A DNA stretch of 39,745 nt from Propionibacteriaceae bacterium (GTDB taxonomy: Bacteria; Actinomycetota; Actinomycetes; Propionibacteriales; Propionibacteriaceae), in contig JAISJO010000104.1 of the NCBI GenBank assembly GCA_031261485.1, forward strand, positions 1 to 39,745. The letters are read 5' to 3'. A program made the position numbers and the translations under genes. Shown here piece after piece: positions 25,170 through 32,707 of the stretch. Position 1 is the first letter of the stretch; every line of letters starts with the position of its first letter. Under the pieces are notes generated by a model, which saw nothing but the letters and a program-made list of their open reading frames with translations, ran no database searches and was not told the DNA's origin.

Positions 25170-25943
25170 CTAGGCTGTGCCGAACCTGCGCTCGCGGTCG
25201 GCGTACATCTCGACGGCCCGCCACAGGTCGCGCCTATCAAAATCAGGCCACAGTCGGTCGAGGAAGACCATCTCCGAATAGGCCAACTGCCACAGGAGGA
25301 AGTTCGATGTGCGTTGCTCGCCAGACGAGCGGATGAACAGATCCACATCGGGGACGTCGGGGCAGTAGAGGAAGCGGCGGAAACTGGCTTCGCTGATGTG
25401 GTCGGGGTTGAGTTTCCCGTCAGCCGCCTCCCTGGCGATGCCTCGTACAGCGTCGACGATCTCCGCGCGGCCGCCGTAATTGACGCAGAACTGCAAGGTT
25501 AGTGTCGTATTGTCTTTGGTGATGGCCTCGGCTTGCTGGAGTTCCTTGATGACCGATGCCCATAATCGAGGGGTGCGCCCAGCCCAGCGAATCCTCACGC
25601 CCAAGGCGTCCAAGTCCTCGCGGCGGCGGTGGATGACGTCGCGGTTGAAGCCCATGAGCCAATGGACCTCGGCGGGGGAGCGCTTCCAGTTCTCGGTGGA
25701 GAAGGCGTATACACTCAGGTACGGGATCCCGATTTCGATGGCGCCCTCAATGACGTCGAAGAGGGCCCCTTCGCCTTTCTCGTGCCCGTCGGTGCGAGGC
25801 AGTCCCCGCTTCTTGGCCCAGCGCCCGTTACCATCCATGACGATGGCGACGTGGCGGGGAATGTCGGCGACCTCGGGTGGGGTCGCGCCCGACGGATGCG
25901 GAGTCGGTGGGCGTTTCTCAGGGCGGATGAAAGGACGGGCCAT
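25170..25943 (-). CDS. uppS: Isoprenyl transferase (undecaprenyl diphosphate synthase)
   Basis: A 257-residue cis-prenyltransferase that extends allylic diphosphate with isopentenyl diphosphate to make the lipid carrier for cell-wall synthesis. The motif [10 protein letters not shown] (34-43) contains catalytic D37. Then come [19 protein letters not shown] and a C-terminal block [16 protein letters not shown], where many homologues have RTSGEQRLSNFLLWQ. The ATG at 25943 is chosen because it lies seven bases after a TAGTAT box and reaches the conserved domain after a usual 30-residue leader; longer in-frame sequence runs into the repeat at 26002-26035. recO is divergent, whereas these two genes are usually co-directional. 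Confidence 0.95.
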   Translation of the reverse strand: MARPFIRPEKRPPTPHPSGATPPEVADIPRHVAIVMDGNGRWAKKRGLPRTDGHEKGEGALFDVIEGAIEIGIPYLSVYAFSTENWKRSPAEVHWLMGFNRDVIHRRREDLDALGVRIRWAGRTPRLWASVIKELQQAEAITKDNTTLTLQFCVNYGGRAEIVDAVRGIAREAADGKLNPDHISEASFRRFLYCPDVPDVDLFIRSSGEQRTSNFLLWQLAYSEMVFLDRLWPDFDRRDLWRAVEMYADRERRFGTA

Positions 25944-25950
25944 AGGATTG

Positions 25951-25956
25951 ATACTA
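25951..25956 (-). promoter_or_regulatory. Leaderless -10 box of uppS
   Basis: TAGTAT on the minus strand, seven bases before the ATG at 25943. Confidence 0.45.
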
Positions 25957-26001
25957 GTGGTGTTGCGGTTCCCGTTGCTCATTGGCTGGATGCGACTGGG
26001 T

Positions 26002-26035
26002 GTCAGATGGATTCTGCGACTTCGCGCAGAATGAC
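26002..26035 (+). repeat. Dispersed GCGACTTCGCGCAG repeat between uppS and recO
   Basis: A 34-base unit differing at one position from 25107-25140 and in the same orientation. Relative to 25076-25104 it is inverted, so opposed copies bracket uppS. Confidence 0.7.
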
Positions 26036-26154
26036 GATGACAAGAGGGAAGACAAGATGGGAAGGTCTTCGTTTGTCTCGACCTCTCGGTTCGGTCGCGG
26101 TGCTGTATGCGCATGCAGGAGGTATGCTCCATCAGGGCTCATGAAGGAGGTGGC

Positions 26155-26898
26155 ATGGCGACGTACAACGACGAGGCTGTCGTCCTGCGCACCTATCGCC
26201 TCGGGGAGGCCGACCGTATCATTACCCTGCTGACCCGCCGTCACGGGAAGGTGCGCGGGGTCGCCAAGGGGGTTCGGCGCACATCCTCGAAGTTCGGCGC
26301 CCGACTGGAACCCTTCGCCCATGTGGACCTTCAAATCACCGAGGGGCGCACGCTGGACATCTTCACCTCCGTGGTGACCAAGACTTTGTTCAGCAAAGAT
26401 GTGGTCGATGACTACGGGAGATACACCGCCGCCGAGGCCATGGTCGAGGTCGCGGACAAAGTCGTCTCGGAGGAGGGCATCCCCGCATTGCAACAGTATT
26501 TGCTACTTGTTGGGGCGTTGCGGGCCTTGTGCGAGGGGACCACGGATGGGCCGCGTCCCGCGGTGGTCATCCTGGACTCGTACATGCTTCGCGCGACTGC
26601 GATTGCCGGGTACACCCCTGCGCTCGACGTGTGCGCGGTGTGCGGTGCTGTCGGGCCTCATTCTTTCTTCCACCCCGCCTCGGGCGGCATGGTGTGCGTG
26701 CATGACCGCCCACCTGGTGCGGTCTCAGTGGCGCCTGCGACTTTGGCGTACCTCGGCGCACTCCTGGCCGGGGACTGGGTCGCCACTCGGGATGTGCCGC
26801 GTTCGCGCATGGATGAGACCTCGGGTATGGTCGCCGCGTTCGTCAACTGGCATCTAGAGCGTGGGGTACGTTCGCTGGGGCATGTGGACCGTTCCTGA
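26155..26898 (+). CDS. recO: DNA repair protein RecO
   Basis: A 247-residue RecO, which loads RecA onto gaps with RecR in RecF-pathway recombination repair. The N-terminal OB-fold shows YNDEAVVLRTYRLGEADRII (4-23) and KVRGVAKGVRR. A zinc site is formed by C160, C163 (VCAVCG) and C181 with H183 (MVCVHD). AAGGAGGT six bases before the ATG at 26155 is an excellent ribosome-binding site, overriding an in-frame ATG 16 codons upstream. It is divergent from uppS and followed by folC after about 100 bases. Confidence 0.93.
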   Translation: MATYNDEAVVLRTYRLGEADRIITLLTRRHGKVRGVAKGVRRTSSKFGARLEPFAHVDLQITEGRTLDIFTSVVTKTLFSKDVVDDYGRYTAAEAMVEVADKVVSEEGIPALQQYLLLVGALRALCEGTTDGPRPAVVILDSYMLRATAIAGYTPALDVCAVCGAVGPHSFFHPASGGMVCVHDRPPGAVSVAPATLAYLGALLAGDWVATRDVPRSRMDETSGMVAAFVNWHLERGVRSLGHVDRS

Positions 26899-26988
26899 TC
26901 GTCTCCATTTGCCTGGCCCCAAACTCGGCTCCCGGACGAAATCGACGAAAACCCGCGCTGACCTAGTGACGAAGTCGGCATCCTCCCG

Positions 26989-26994
26989 TAAGCT
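26989..26994 (+). promoter_or_regulatory. Leaderless -10 box of folC
   Basis: TAAGCT six bases before the ATG at 27001. No Shine-Dalgarno sequence is present. Confidence 0.5.
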
Positions 26995-27000
26995 CGTGGT

Positions 27001-28320
27001 ATGGCACACACCGACGTGATTTCCGATCTATCCTCCCGCTGGCCGGAGAACAAGATAGCGCCCTCTTTGGGTCGCATCAAGGCTCTCATGGAGTTGCTGG
27101 GAGAACCCCAAAAGTCAGCCTCGATGATCCACATCACGGGCACGAATGGCAAAGGCTCCACGGCCATCATCGCCGACGCCCTGCTGCGCGCCCAAGGATT
27201 GAGGACTGGTAGGTACACCTCCCCGCACTTGGCCGACCCGCGCGAGCGTATCTGCCTGGACGGCCAGCCCATCTCTGAGGCCCTGTTCGACAAGACGTGG
27301 GCCGAGATTGCTCCCTACGTCGAGATGGTGGACGACCAGCTCATCGACGGGGTGCCTATGACGTACTTCGAGGTGCTGACCGGGATGGCCTATGCCTGCT
27401 TCGCCGACGCGCCTGTGGACGTCATGGTGGTCGAGGTCGGCATGGGCGGGCGCTGGGACGCGACCAACGTCGCCGATGCTGCCGTGGCCGTCTTCACCCC
27501 CATCTCGCTGGACCATCTGGAGTTCTTAGGCGACACCATCGAGAAAATCGCCACGGAGAAGGCTGGCATCATCAAGCACGAGACCCGCGTCATTTTGGCC
27601 GGTCAGACATCTGAAGCCGCCTCCGTTCTCTTGGGGACAGCGGTCAAAATGGGTGCGTCCGTCGTGCGCGAAGGTGTGGAGTTCGGCGTCTTGGATCGCA
27701 CCCCTGCCGTCGGTGGGCAGGTCATTCGGCTGGAGACTGCGGCCGGGCCGGTGCCTGACCTCTTCCTTCCCTTGTACGGGGCTGATATGGCCCGTAATGC
27801 CTCTCGTGCGGTCGCAGCGGTCGAAGAGTTGTACGGAGGGCGTGGGCTGAACCCCAAGGTCATTGCGGACGGTTTTGCCCTGGTTGAAGCCCCCGCACGC
27901 ACCGAGCTGGTCCATTCGGCTCCGCCCATTGTCATCGACACCTGCCACAACCCTGCCGCCGTGACGTCCACCTTGGCGACCATGGATGAGGCCTTCGCTT
28001 TCGCTCCTCAGATCGCCATCTGGGGGATGATGGCTGACAAGGATATTCCTGCGACTTTGGCCCTGCTGGAGCCGGAGGTACAAACTATCGTCGTGACACA
28101 TGCGGACACTCCTCGGGCCATGAAAGCCGAGGCATTGGGGGCGCTAGCGCGAGGCATTTTCGGTGACGACAGAGTCATCGTGCAGCCGTCCTTGCCGGAT
28201 GCCATCGAACACGCCGTCGGATTGGCAGATGAAGCCGGACCCGGAGCAGGCATTCTCCTGGCAGGGTCGAGTTTCCTCGCTGGAGAGGCCCGGACCTTCT
28301 TGGTGTCTCAGAAGGGGTAG
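27001..28320 (+). CDS. folC: Folylpolyglutamate / dihydrofolate synthase
   Basis: A 439-residue Mur-ligase-family enzyme that adds glutamate to (dihydro)folates. The ATP P-loop GTNGKGST is at 47-54. YTSPHLADPRERI and VEVGMGGRWDATN supply the substrate and metal residues. TPISLDHLEFLGDTIEKIA and a DTCHNPAA motif follow. Most homologues read DGAHNPxA at the last site, so the T-C substitution is unusual but keeps D, H, N and P. It may also act as dihydrofolate synthase, since no separate folC is seen. It converges on the anchor-L protein gene with a strong hairpin between them. Confidence 0.94.
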   Translation: MAHTDVISDLSSRWPENKIAPSLGRIKALMELLGEPQKSASMIHITGTNGKGSTAIIADALLRAQGLRTGRYTSPHLADPRERICLDGQPISEALFDKTWAEIAPYVEMVDDQLIDGVPMTYFEVLTGMAYACFADAPVDVMVVEVGMGGRWDATNVADAAVAVFTPISLDHLEFLGDTIEKIATEKAGIIKHETRVILAGQTSEAASVLLGTAVKMGASVVREGVEFGVLDRTPAVGGQVIRLETAAGPVPDLFLPLYGADMARNASRAVAAVEELYGGRGLNPKVIADGFALVEAPARTELVHSAPPIVIDTCHNPAAVTSTLATMDEAFAFAPQIAIWGMMADKDIPATLALLEPEVQTIVVTHADTPRAMKAEALGALARGIFGDDRVIVQPSLPDAIEHAVGLADEAGPGAGILLAGSSFLAGEARTFLVSQKG

Positions 28321-28383
28321 ACACCAAGAAGGCCAGAATTGGGGACCGAGCCGATATCAAGGGCGGGCTTCACAATGCCTAAC

Positions 28384-28423
28384 AGTTGGGTGGAACACCA
28401 TCATGGTGACGCCCCACCCAACT
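28384..28423. terminator. Bidirectional terminator between folC and the anchor-L gene
   Basis: A perfect 10-base stem, AGTTGGGTGG (28384-28393) with CCACCCAACT (28414-28423). Its loop contains a second hairpin CACCAT-C-ATGGTG. It is symmetric and sits between convergent genes; U-runs are poor. Confidence 0.65.
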
Positions 28424-28446
28424 GCGGCTGTGGTATGTTGCGACGC

Positions 28447-29877
28447 TCAGGCGCGGCTAGAGGCACGGCGGGCGACGAAGACGCCTGCTGCAAGGAACAG
28501 GCCTGCGAGCCCAGCCAGTGGCGAAACGCCAGATTCGACCCTACCGCCAGTCTGGACCTCGATTGCTGAGGCGACTTTCACCGCCACGGTGGCAGTGACG
28601 CTCTGACCGGCTGCGTCAGTTGTGACATAGGTGAAGGTGTCGGTGCCGGAGAATCCGTCATCGGGAGTGTAGGTGATCTTGCCACCGTCAATGACGGCAG
28701 TGCCATGGCCCGGGGTGCCGACTGATGTGAGGGTCAGCGTGCTTCCCTTGTCATTCGCAAGGACGTCTATCACCGTGGCGCCTGAACCGTGAGGGAGGTC
28801 GAAGGAGTCATTCGTCGCTGTCGGAGTGACAGTGACCGTCACATTGGCGGTCGCGGGAGCGAGCCCCGGCGACTCAACGGTGTACGTGAATGCATCCGGG
28901 CCAGAGTAGCCCGCCTCGGGGGTGTAAACGACATTGACACCGTTCACCACAGCGGTCCCGTGGGCCGGTGGGGTCACCGAGGTCACGACAAGATCTGCTC
29001 CTGTGTCGTTGGCCGTCACTGGAATCGACACTGCAGTCTCGGCAGGCGTTGTGGCCGTGTCGTCGTCCGCAGTGGCGAAGTTCGTGATGAAGCTGCCACC
29101 CTTGATCAAGACGATTGAGTCGTAGCTATGATCATAGACGTCGGCGATAGCGAACTTGATGTGATTGACCACTCCCGGGTTGACGGGCGCCTGGCAGGTG
29201 AGGACGGTGGTGAGTCCATCGAGACCCGTGTCGAAATTGCCTGAGTTTGGTGGGTTGTCACGATAGAATGCAGCATTGGCAACGTTGTTGACTGTGTTGA
29301 TGGAAATGATGTCGTTGGCTGGGCCTATGACAGCGCAGTTCACGCCATTGACGAACAAGCCGAAAACATCGGTATATGAACTGTTGACGTATTCTGTGTA
29401 TTCATCTGAGCCGAAAACGTACTGGAACTGCAGTAGATCGGATTCGGCGACGAAATCAAACTCCAGTGAGATGGCGTCATAAGTGATTGAACCCGGGGGG
29501 AGCAATGCGGCCAAGTCGGCGTCCCCTGGCCTGGACATGTTCCACGATGTGCCGCCGGAAGTATTCGGGCCGGGAAGAGCCGAGTCTGAAGGGTCATCGG
29601 TAATCTGCCCCGTCGAGAGGGCCACACCAGAGTCGACGCCAATGTCGGCGAAGCCAGAGAAGGTGCCGATAGACCAAGAGCTTCCTGTCACAGTCGCATT
29701 GCTGATAACAGTGGTATCTCCAACCAGAGAATGAGCGAGGTCCTCAGCAGTGATGGTGCCACCGTTCAGGTTGGTGACCACTTGGCCAGGCGACGCCTGC
29801 GCGATGCCTGTAGTGAACACTGCGGCCGACAGCACGACAGTGACAGCTAACGCTGATGTTAAACGATGAATCTTCAT
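28447..29877 (-). CDS. Secreted choice-of-anchor-L protein with Ig-like repeats
   Basis: A 476-residue exported protein. A signal peptide (about 1-28, ending in AQAS) is followed by a choice-of-anchor-L domain (about 32-265) with the hallmark FQYVFGSDEYTEYVNSSYTD near 151-170. Two tandem cadherin/Ig-like modules follow (about 268-353 and 354-436), each with a VTxNDTGADLVVTS- or VLANDKGSTLTLTS-type motif and a GYSGPDAFTY or GFSGTDTFTY ending. The C-terminus has VQTGG (441-445), a hydrophobic helix (453-469) and RRASSRA. That is the layout of a sortase substrate, but the motif is not LPxTG. It is probably surface-displayed; function in adhesion or glycan contact is inferred. Ribosome-binding site AGAAGGGA. 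Confidence 0.85.
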   Translation of the reverse strand: MKIHRLTSALAVTVVLSAAVFTTGIAQASPGQVVTNLNGGTITAEDLAHSLVGDTTVISNATVTGSSWSIGTFSGFADIGVDSGVALSTGQITDDPSDSALPGPNTSGGTSWNMSRPGDADLAALLPPGSITYDAISLEFDFVAESDLLQFQYVFGSDEYTEYVNSSYTDVFGLFVNGVNCAVIGPANDIISINTVNNVANAAFYRDNPPNSGNFDTGLDGLTTVLTCQAPVNPGVVNHIKFAIADVYDHSYDSIVLIKGGSFITNFATADDDTATTPAETAVSIPVTANDTGADLVVTSVTPPAHGTAVVNGVNVVYTPEAGYSGPDAFTYTVESPGLAPATANVTVTVTPTATNDSFDLPHGSGATVIDVLANDKGSTLTLTSVGTPGHGTAVIDGGKITYTPDDGFSGTDTFTYVTTDAAGQSVTATVAVKVASAIEVQTGGRVESGVSPLAGLAGLFLAAGVFVARRASSRA

Positions 29878-29938
29878 TTGCAGTCCCTTCTCTGCTCATG
29901 AGAGGGCATAACCACACTGACCACCCTCATGATAAGGG

Positions 29939-29967
29939 AATATAGCACCTCTTCGGACCTTTCTCAA
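29939..29967 (-). promoter_or_regulatory. Promoter of the anchor-L protein gene
   Basis: TTGAGA (29962-29967), a 17-base spacer, and TATATT (29939-29944) on the minus strand. This gives a ~55-base leader that contains the Shine-Dalgarno sequence. Confidence 0.6.
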
Positions 29968-30051
29968 TTGAGTCCAAATCGGGCGTTTCTTGACGTTGGC
30001 GGGGACGATCTTGCCCCTAAGAAGTGTCAGCCTGAGTGTCCGTCGTGAGCG

Positions 30052-30681
30052 TCAAAGCCCGCCCTCAGGCCCTGGGGAAGCACTGATCGTCAGCACTTCA
30101 CTAGCGGTGCCGTCCCTTGCCAGAGCACGGTAGTCGTCAGCCAGAATGCTGTAAATCGCCGCGTCGCCGATGCCAGCGTTGGGCGTCATGCGCTGTCGTA
30201 GGGTGCCTTCGTGGCGCATACCGCAGGCCGCCATGACCTTTCCTGAGTTGGGGTTACGGGTGTCGTGCTCGGCCTCAATGCGGTTGACGCCGACCTCCTC
30301 GAAGAAGAACCGGATCACTTCAGCCAGCGCCTCGGATGTGTACCCCTGATGCCACCAGGGTTGGCCGATGCAATAGCCGATGTCCACCATGGAGATGTTG
30401 TCGTCAGCGCCGACAACTCCTATGGCACCGATTGGTTGGCCGCTTTCCTTTGGCTCAATGGCCCATTGGTAGTAGTCCACGTCGGCGTACGACTGGCACC
30501 ACTGGCTCAGCAGCGAGCGGGAGACATCCAGATCTGGATGGGCTGGCCAGCGAAGAAACGTGGTCACCTCTGGATCGGAAGCCCAGTTATGAAACATTGC
30601 CTCAGCGTCAGTCAACGCGAATTGCCGCAGTGTTAGCCGACTTGTTTCCAGTCGGAGGGTTCCGAGATGCGAGGGTTTCAT
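30052..30681 (-). CDS. GNAT family N-acetyltransferase (RimJ/RimL-like)
   Basis: A 209-residue GNAT protein of the RimJ/RimL subgroup, expected to transfer acetyl from acetyl-CoA to an amine. The N-terminal ETSRLTLRQFALTDAEAMF (12-30) and the acetyl-CoA loop region IGYCIGQPWWHQGYTSEAL, then VNRIEAEHDTRNPNSGKVM, are typical. The substrate is unknown. The ATG at 30681 is chosen because the family domain begins there and a TAGACT box lies seven bases upstream; in-frame sequence further upstream is less plausible. Its promoter and first 22 codons are duplicated at 32245-32336 on the other side of the ATPase gene. Confidence 0.88.
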   Translation of the reverse strand: MKPSHLGTLRLETSRLTLRQFALTDAEAMFHNWASDPEVTTFLRWPAHPDLDVSRSLLSQWCQSYADVDYYQWAIEPKESGQPIGAIGVVGADDNISMVDIGYCIGQPWWHQGYTSEALAEVIRFFFEEVGVNRIEAEHDTRNPNSGKVMAACGMRHEGTLRQRMTPNAGIGDAAIYSILADDYRALARDGTASEVLTISASPGPEGGL

Positions 30682-30707
30682 AAGTGCGAGTCTATTGGGA
30701 GTGTGAC
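30616..30707. repeat. 92-base direct repeat, copy A (5' end of the GNAT gene)
   Basis: It matches 32245-32336 at 85 of 92 positions; within the first 66 bases, which code for GNAT residues 1-22, only two differ. The copy spans the GNAT start region and its leaderless promoter. Confidence 0.85.
30689..30694 (-). promoter_or_regulatory. Leaderless -10 box of the GNAT gene
   Basis: TAGACT on the minus strand, seven bases before the ATG at 30681. In the duplicate copy it has become TAGGCT. Confidence 0.45.
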
Positions 30708-30823
30708 CCAGTGTCATCTGCATCAGTCTCGACCGCAATAATGATGCGTCGACCTATGGCATCGGCCTTGAGACACAAGGACCCTCGCCCCTCTTTGCAG
30801 GGTTGCCGACACTATTGTCTATC

Positions 30824-30865
30824 AAAAAGTGTCAGTGGGATACACTTTTTCCCACTAAAAAGTGT
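30824..30865. promoter_or_regulatory. AAAAAGTGT repeat cluster upstream of the ATPase
   Basis: AAAAAGTGT occurs at 30824-30832, inverted as ACACTTTTT at 30842-30850, and again at 30857-30865. AGTGGG (30834-30839) and CCCACT (30851-30856) form an interleaved second inverted repeat. It is a likely operator or regulatory hairpin about 40-80 bases before the start codon at 30904. It is AT-rich against a GC-rich background. Confidence 0.5.
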
Positions 30866-30903
30866 TAGTCTAGGCGGGAGAGTTCCAGCATCGGAGGTAG
30901 GTC

Positions 30904-32229
30904 ATGCGTCGCAGAATCGAAGAGCGCTTGGCTCACTGGCAGGCGAAGCAACAACCTCTGCCGCTTCTGCTGCTGGGCGCACGTCAGGTGGGCAAGACTT
31001 ACACAGTGAGACAGTTTGCTCAGACTCACTTTCGGCAGGTGGCCTACGTCAACTTCCAGATGGATATTGCTCGTTTGACACGTCTGTTTGAGGCTGATCT
31101 TGACCCGAGGCGCATCGTCACCGATCTTGGCCTACTGCTGGGGATGAAAATCACTGCGGAAGACACCGTGCTCATCTTTGACGAGGTGCAACTGTGTCAG
31201 CCCGCTCTGACATCGTTGAAATACTTTGCTGAGCAATGTCCCCAGTTTCGCGTCATTGCGACGGGCAGCCTGTTCGGAGTGACCGTCTCGCGGGCCGCCC
31301 AGTATTCCTTCCCGGTTGGGAAAGTTGAGGTATTGCATCTTTACCCAATGGATTTTGAAGAGTTCTTGTGGGCGTTGGGTCATGATGACTGGGCACTAGG
31401 AATTCGTGACTGTTTTGAGCAGAATCGCGACTTCATCGGTCATGACCAGACTCTGTCGTATTACCGCCAGTATCTGATGGTGGGAGGTATGCCCGCCGCC
31501 GTCAAAGAGTTCATTGCTACTGAGGACTATCCTCAAGTGCGGGCGATTCAACAAGACATTTCTCTGCTGTACGCCGCCGACATGAATCTGTATCTTGACG
31601 ATGCTGATTCTGCTCGTACCCAGGCCATCTGGCACAGCGCCCCACAGCAATTGGCGCGAGAAACAAGCAAGAAGTTCAAGCTGTCTGACATGAAGCAGGG
31701 TGCCCGAGCAGGGCAGTACGAAGCAGGATTTGCTTGGTTGGAGAATGCTGGGCTGATCTACCGGAATTACCAGGCGGAACAACCCGTGGCACCGCTGAGG
31801 CCCCGTGGCGACGGTAGTTTCTTCAAGGTCTACCTGGCTGATGTGGGACTAGTGTCACAAGCCATGAGTATTCGTCCAGAAGTGTTCCTCAACGAGGATG
31901 AACGGCGTCTGATTTCCGGTGGATTCCACGGAGGATTGGCAGAGAACTACGTCCAGCAAGCTCTGAAGGCCAACAACGTGGATAGCTGCTACTGGGCTTC
32001 AGGGAACACAGCCGAAGTAGACTTTCTCGTTGTGAATTCGCACATGCAGGTGATTCCCGTGGAGGTGAAAGCGGGAGACAATGTGCGTTCTCGCAGTCTG
32101 AATGTCTACCGCGAACGCTATGATCCGCCCTACACGATTCGCCTCTCAACTCGCCGATTCGGACTAGACCAGGGCATTCGCGCCGTCCCCCTTTACGCTG
32201 CCTATTGTTTGGATGCGGACCTAGCCTGA
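30904..32229 (+). CDS. AAA ATPase with DUF4143 domain
   Basis: A 441-residue protein of the widespread AAA_14/DUF4143 ATPase family. Walker A is GARQVGKT (25-32). Walker B is VLIFDEVQ with D93-E94. A sensor-like ATGSLFG follows around 119-126. The DUF4143 C-terminal part ends in a PD-(D/E)xK-like core, EVDFLVV followed by IPVEVKAGD. Biological function is not established for the family; DNA-associated or defence-type roles have been guessed. GGAGGT precedes the ATG. Base composition is visibly more AT-rich than neighbours, and the gene is framed by 92-base direct repeats, so it was probably acquired. Confidence 0.9.
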   Translation: MRRRIEERLAHWQAKQQPLPLLLLGARQVGKTYTVRQFAQTHFRQVAYVNFQMDIARLTRLFEADLDPRRIVTDLGLLLGMKITAEDTVLIFDEVQLCQPALTSLKYFAEQCPQFRVIATGSLFGVTVSRAAQYSFPVGKVEVLHLYPMDFEEFLWALGHDDWALGIRDCFEQNRDFIGHDQTLSYYRQYLMVGGMPAAVKEFIATEDYPQVRAIQQDISLLYAADMNLYLDDADSARTQAIWHSAPQQLARETSKKFKLSDMKQGARAGQYEAGFAWLENAGLIYRNYQAEQPVAPLRPRGDGSFFKVYLADVGLVSQAMSIRPEVFLNEDERRLISGGFHGGLAENYVQQALKANNVDSCYWASGNTAEVDFLVVNSHMQVIPVEVKAGDNVRSRSLNVYRERYDPPYTIRLSTRRFGLDQGIRAVPLYAAYCLDADLA

Positions 32230-32244
32230 GGGTGTCGGAGTCGC

Positions 32245-32336
32245 CGCGAATTGCCGCAGTATTAGCCGACTTGTTTCCAGTCGGAGGGTTCCGAGATGCG
32301 AAGGTTTCATAAGTGCGAGCCTAATAGGAGTATGGC
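32245..32336. repeat. 92-base direct repeat, copy B (GNAT 5' remnant)
   Basis: Read on the minus strand it encodes MKPSHLGTLRLETSRLILRQ and a few more residues, i.e. the start of the GNAT protein, then diverges to a stop after about 29 codons. It also overlaps the last codons of the DivIVA-domain gene. It is a truncated duplicate, not a functional gene. Confidence 0.85.
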
Positions 32337-32518
32337 CGTGGTGGCACGTTGACTGTGGCACGTGCCGCTTCCCTCTTCAGGGCCTCGATTTCTGCGGTCA
32401 GAGCCTGAATTGTCTCCTCGACTTTGTCTAGGAAGTTGTCGACGCTCGCAACCTCGTACCCGCTTTGCCGCGACATCGGAAATCTCACCTTGCGTACCTC
32501 GTCAAGTGTCATAGTCAT
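32321..32518 (-). CDS. Short DivIVA-domain protein
   Basis: A 65-residue protein consisting of the N-terminal DivIVA membrane-binding and first coiled-coil segment: TLDEVRKVRFPMSRQSGYEV (4-23), then ASVDNFLDKVEETIQALTAEIEALKRE and a Pro-rich end. Full-length DivIVA/Wag31 proteins are much longer, so this is either a mini-DivIVA, common in actinobacteria, or a truncated relative. It may bind curved membrane at poles or septa. GAAAGG lies 11 bases before the first ATG; a second ATG two codons in is possible. Its stop lies inside repeat copy B. Confidence 0.78.
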   Translation of the reverse strand: MTMTLDEVRKVRFPMSRQSGYEVASVDNFLDKVEETIQALTAEIEALKREAARATVNVPPRPYSY

Positions 32519-32695
32519 CGGTGCCGCCTTTCACCTGTTCAGGACACCAATCCTGGGAAAACGCTAACTAGACCCAGGATATCGCAGGTAAGGACAGAAG
32601 GGGAGGGTCCTTTTTGTCTTGCTGGTGACAAGGGATGATGCCCTGGCGGCGACATCGGCCACACCTGCTACCTGGTACTTTCGTGTGCGACCTAC

Positions 32696-32701
32696 TAGTG
32701 T
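32696..32701 (+). promoter_or_regulatory. Leaderless -10 box of the ABC exporter operon
   Basis: TAGTGT six bases before the GTG at 32708. Confidence 0.45.
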
Positions 32702-32707
32702 GACAGG

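Noticed and set aside
25076-26035. The 34-base repeats as a CRISPR array
   Set aside because: Only three or four widely spaced copies in both orientations, no regular spacers and no cas genes.
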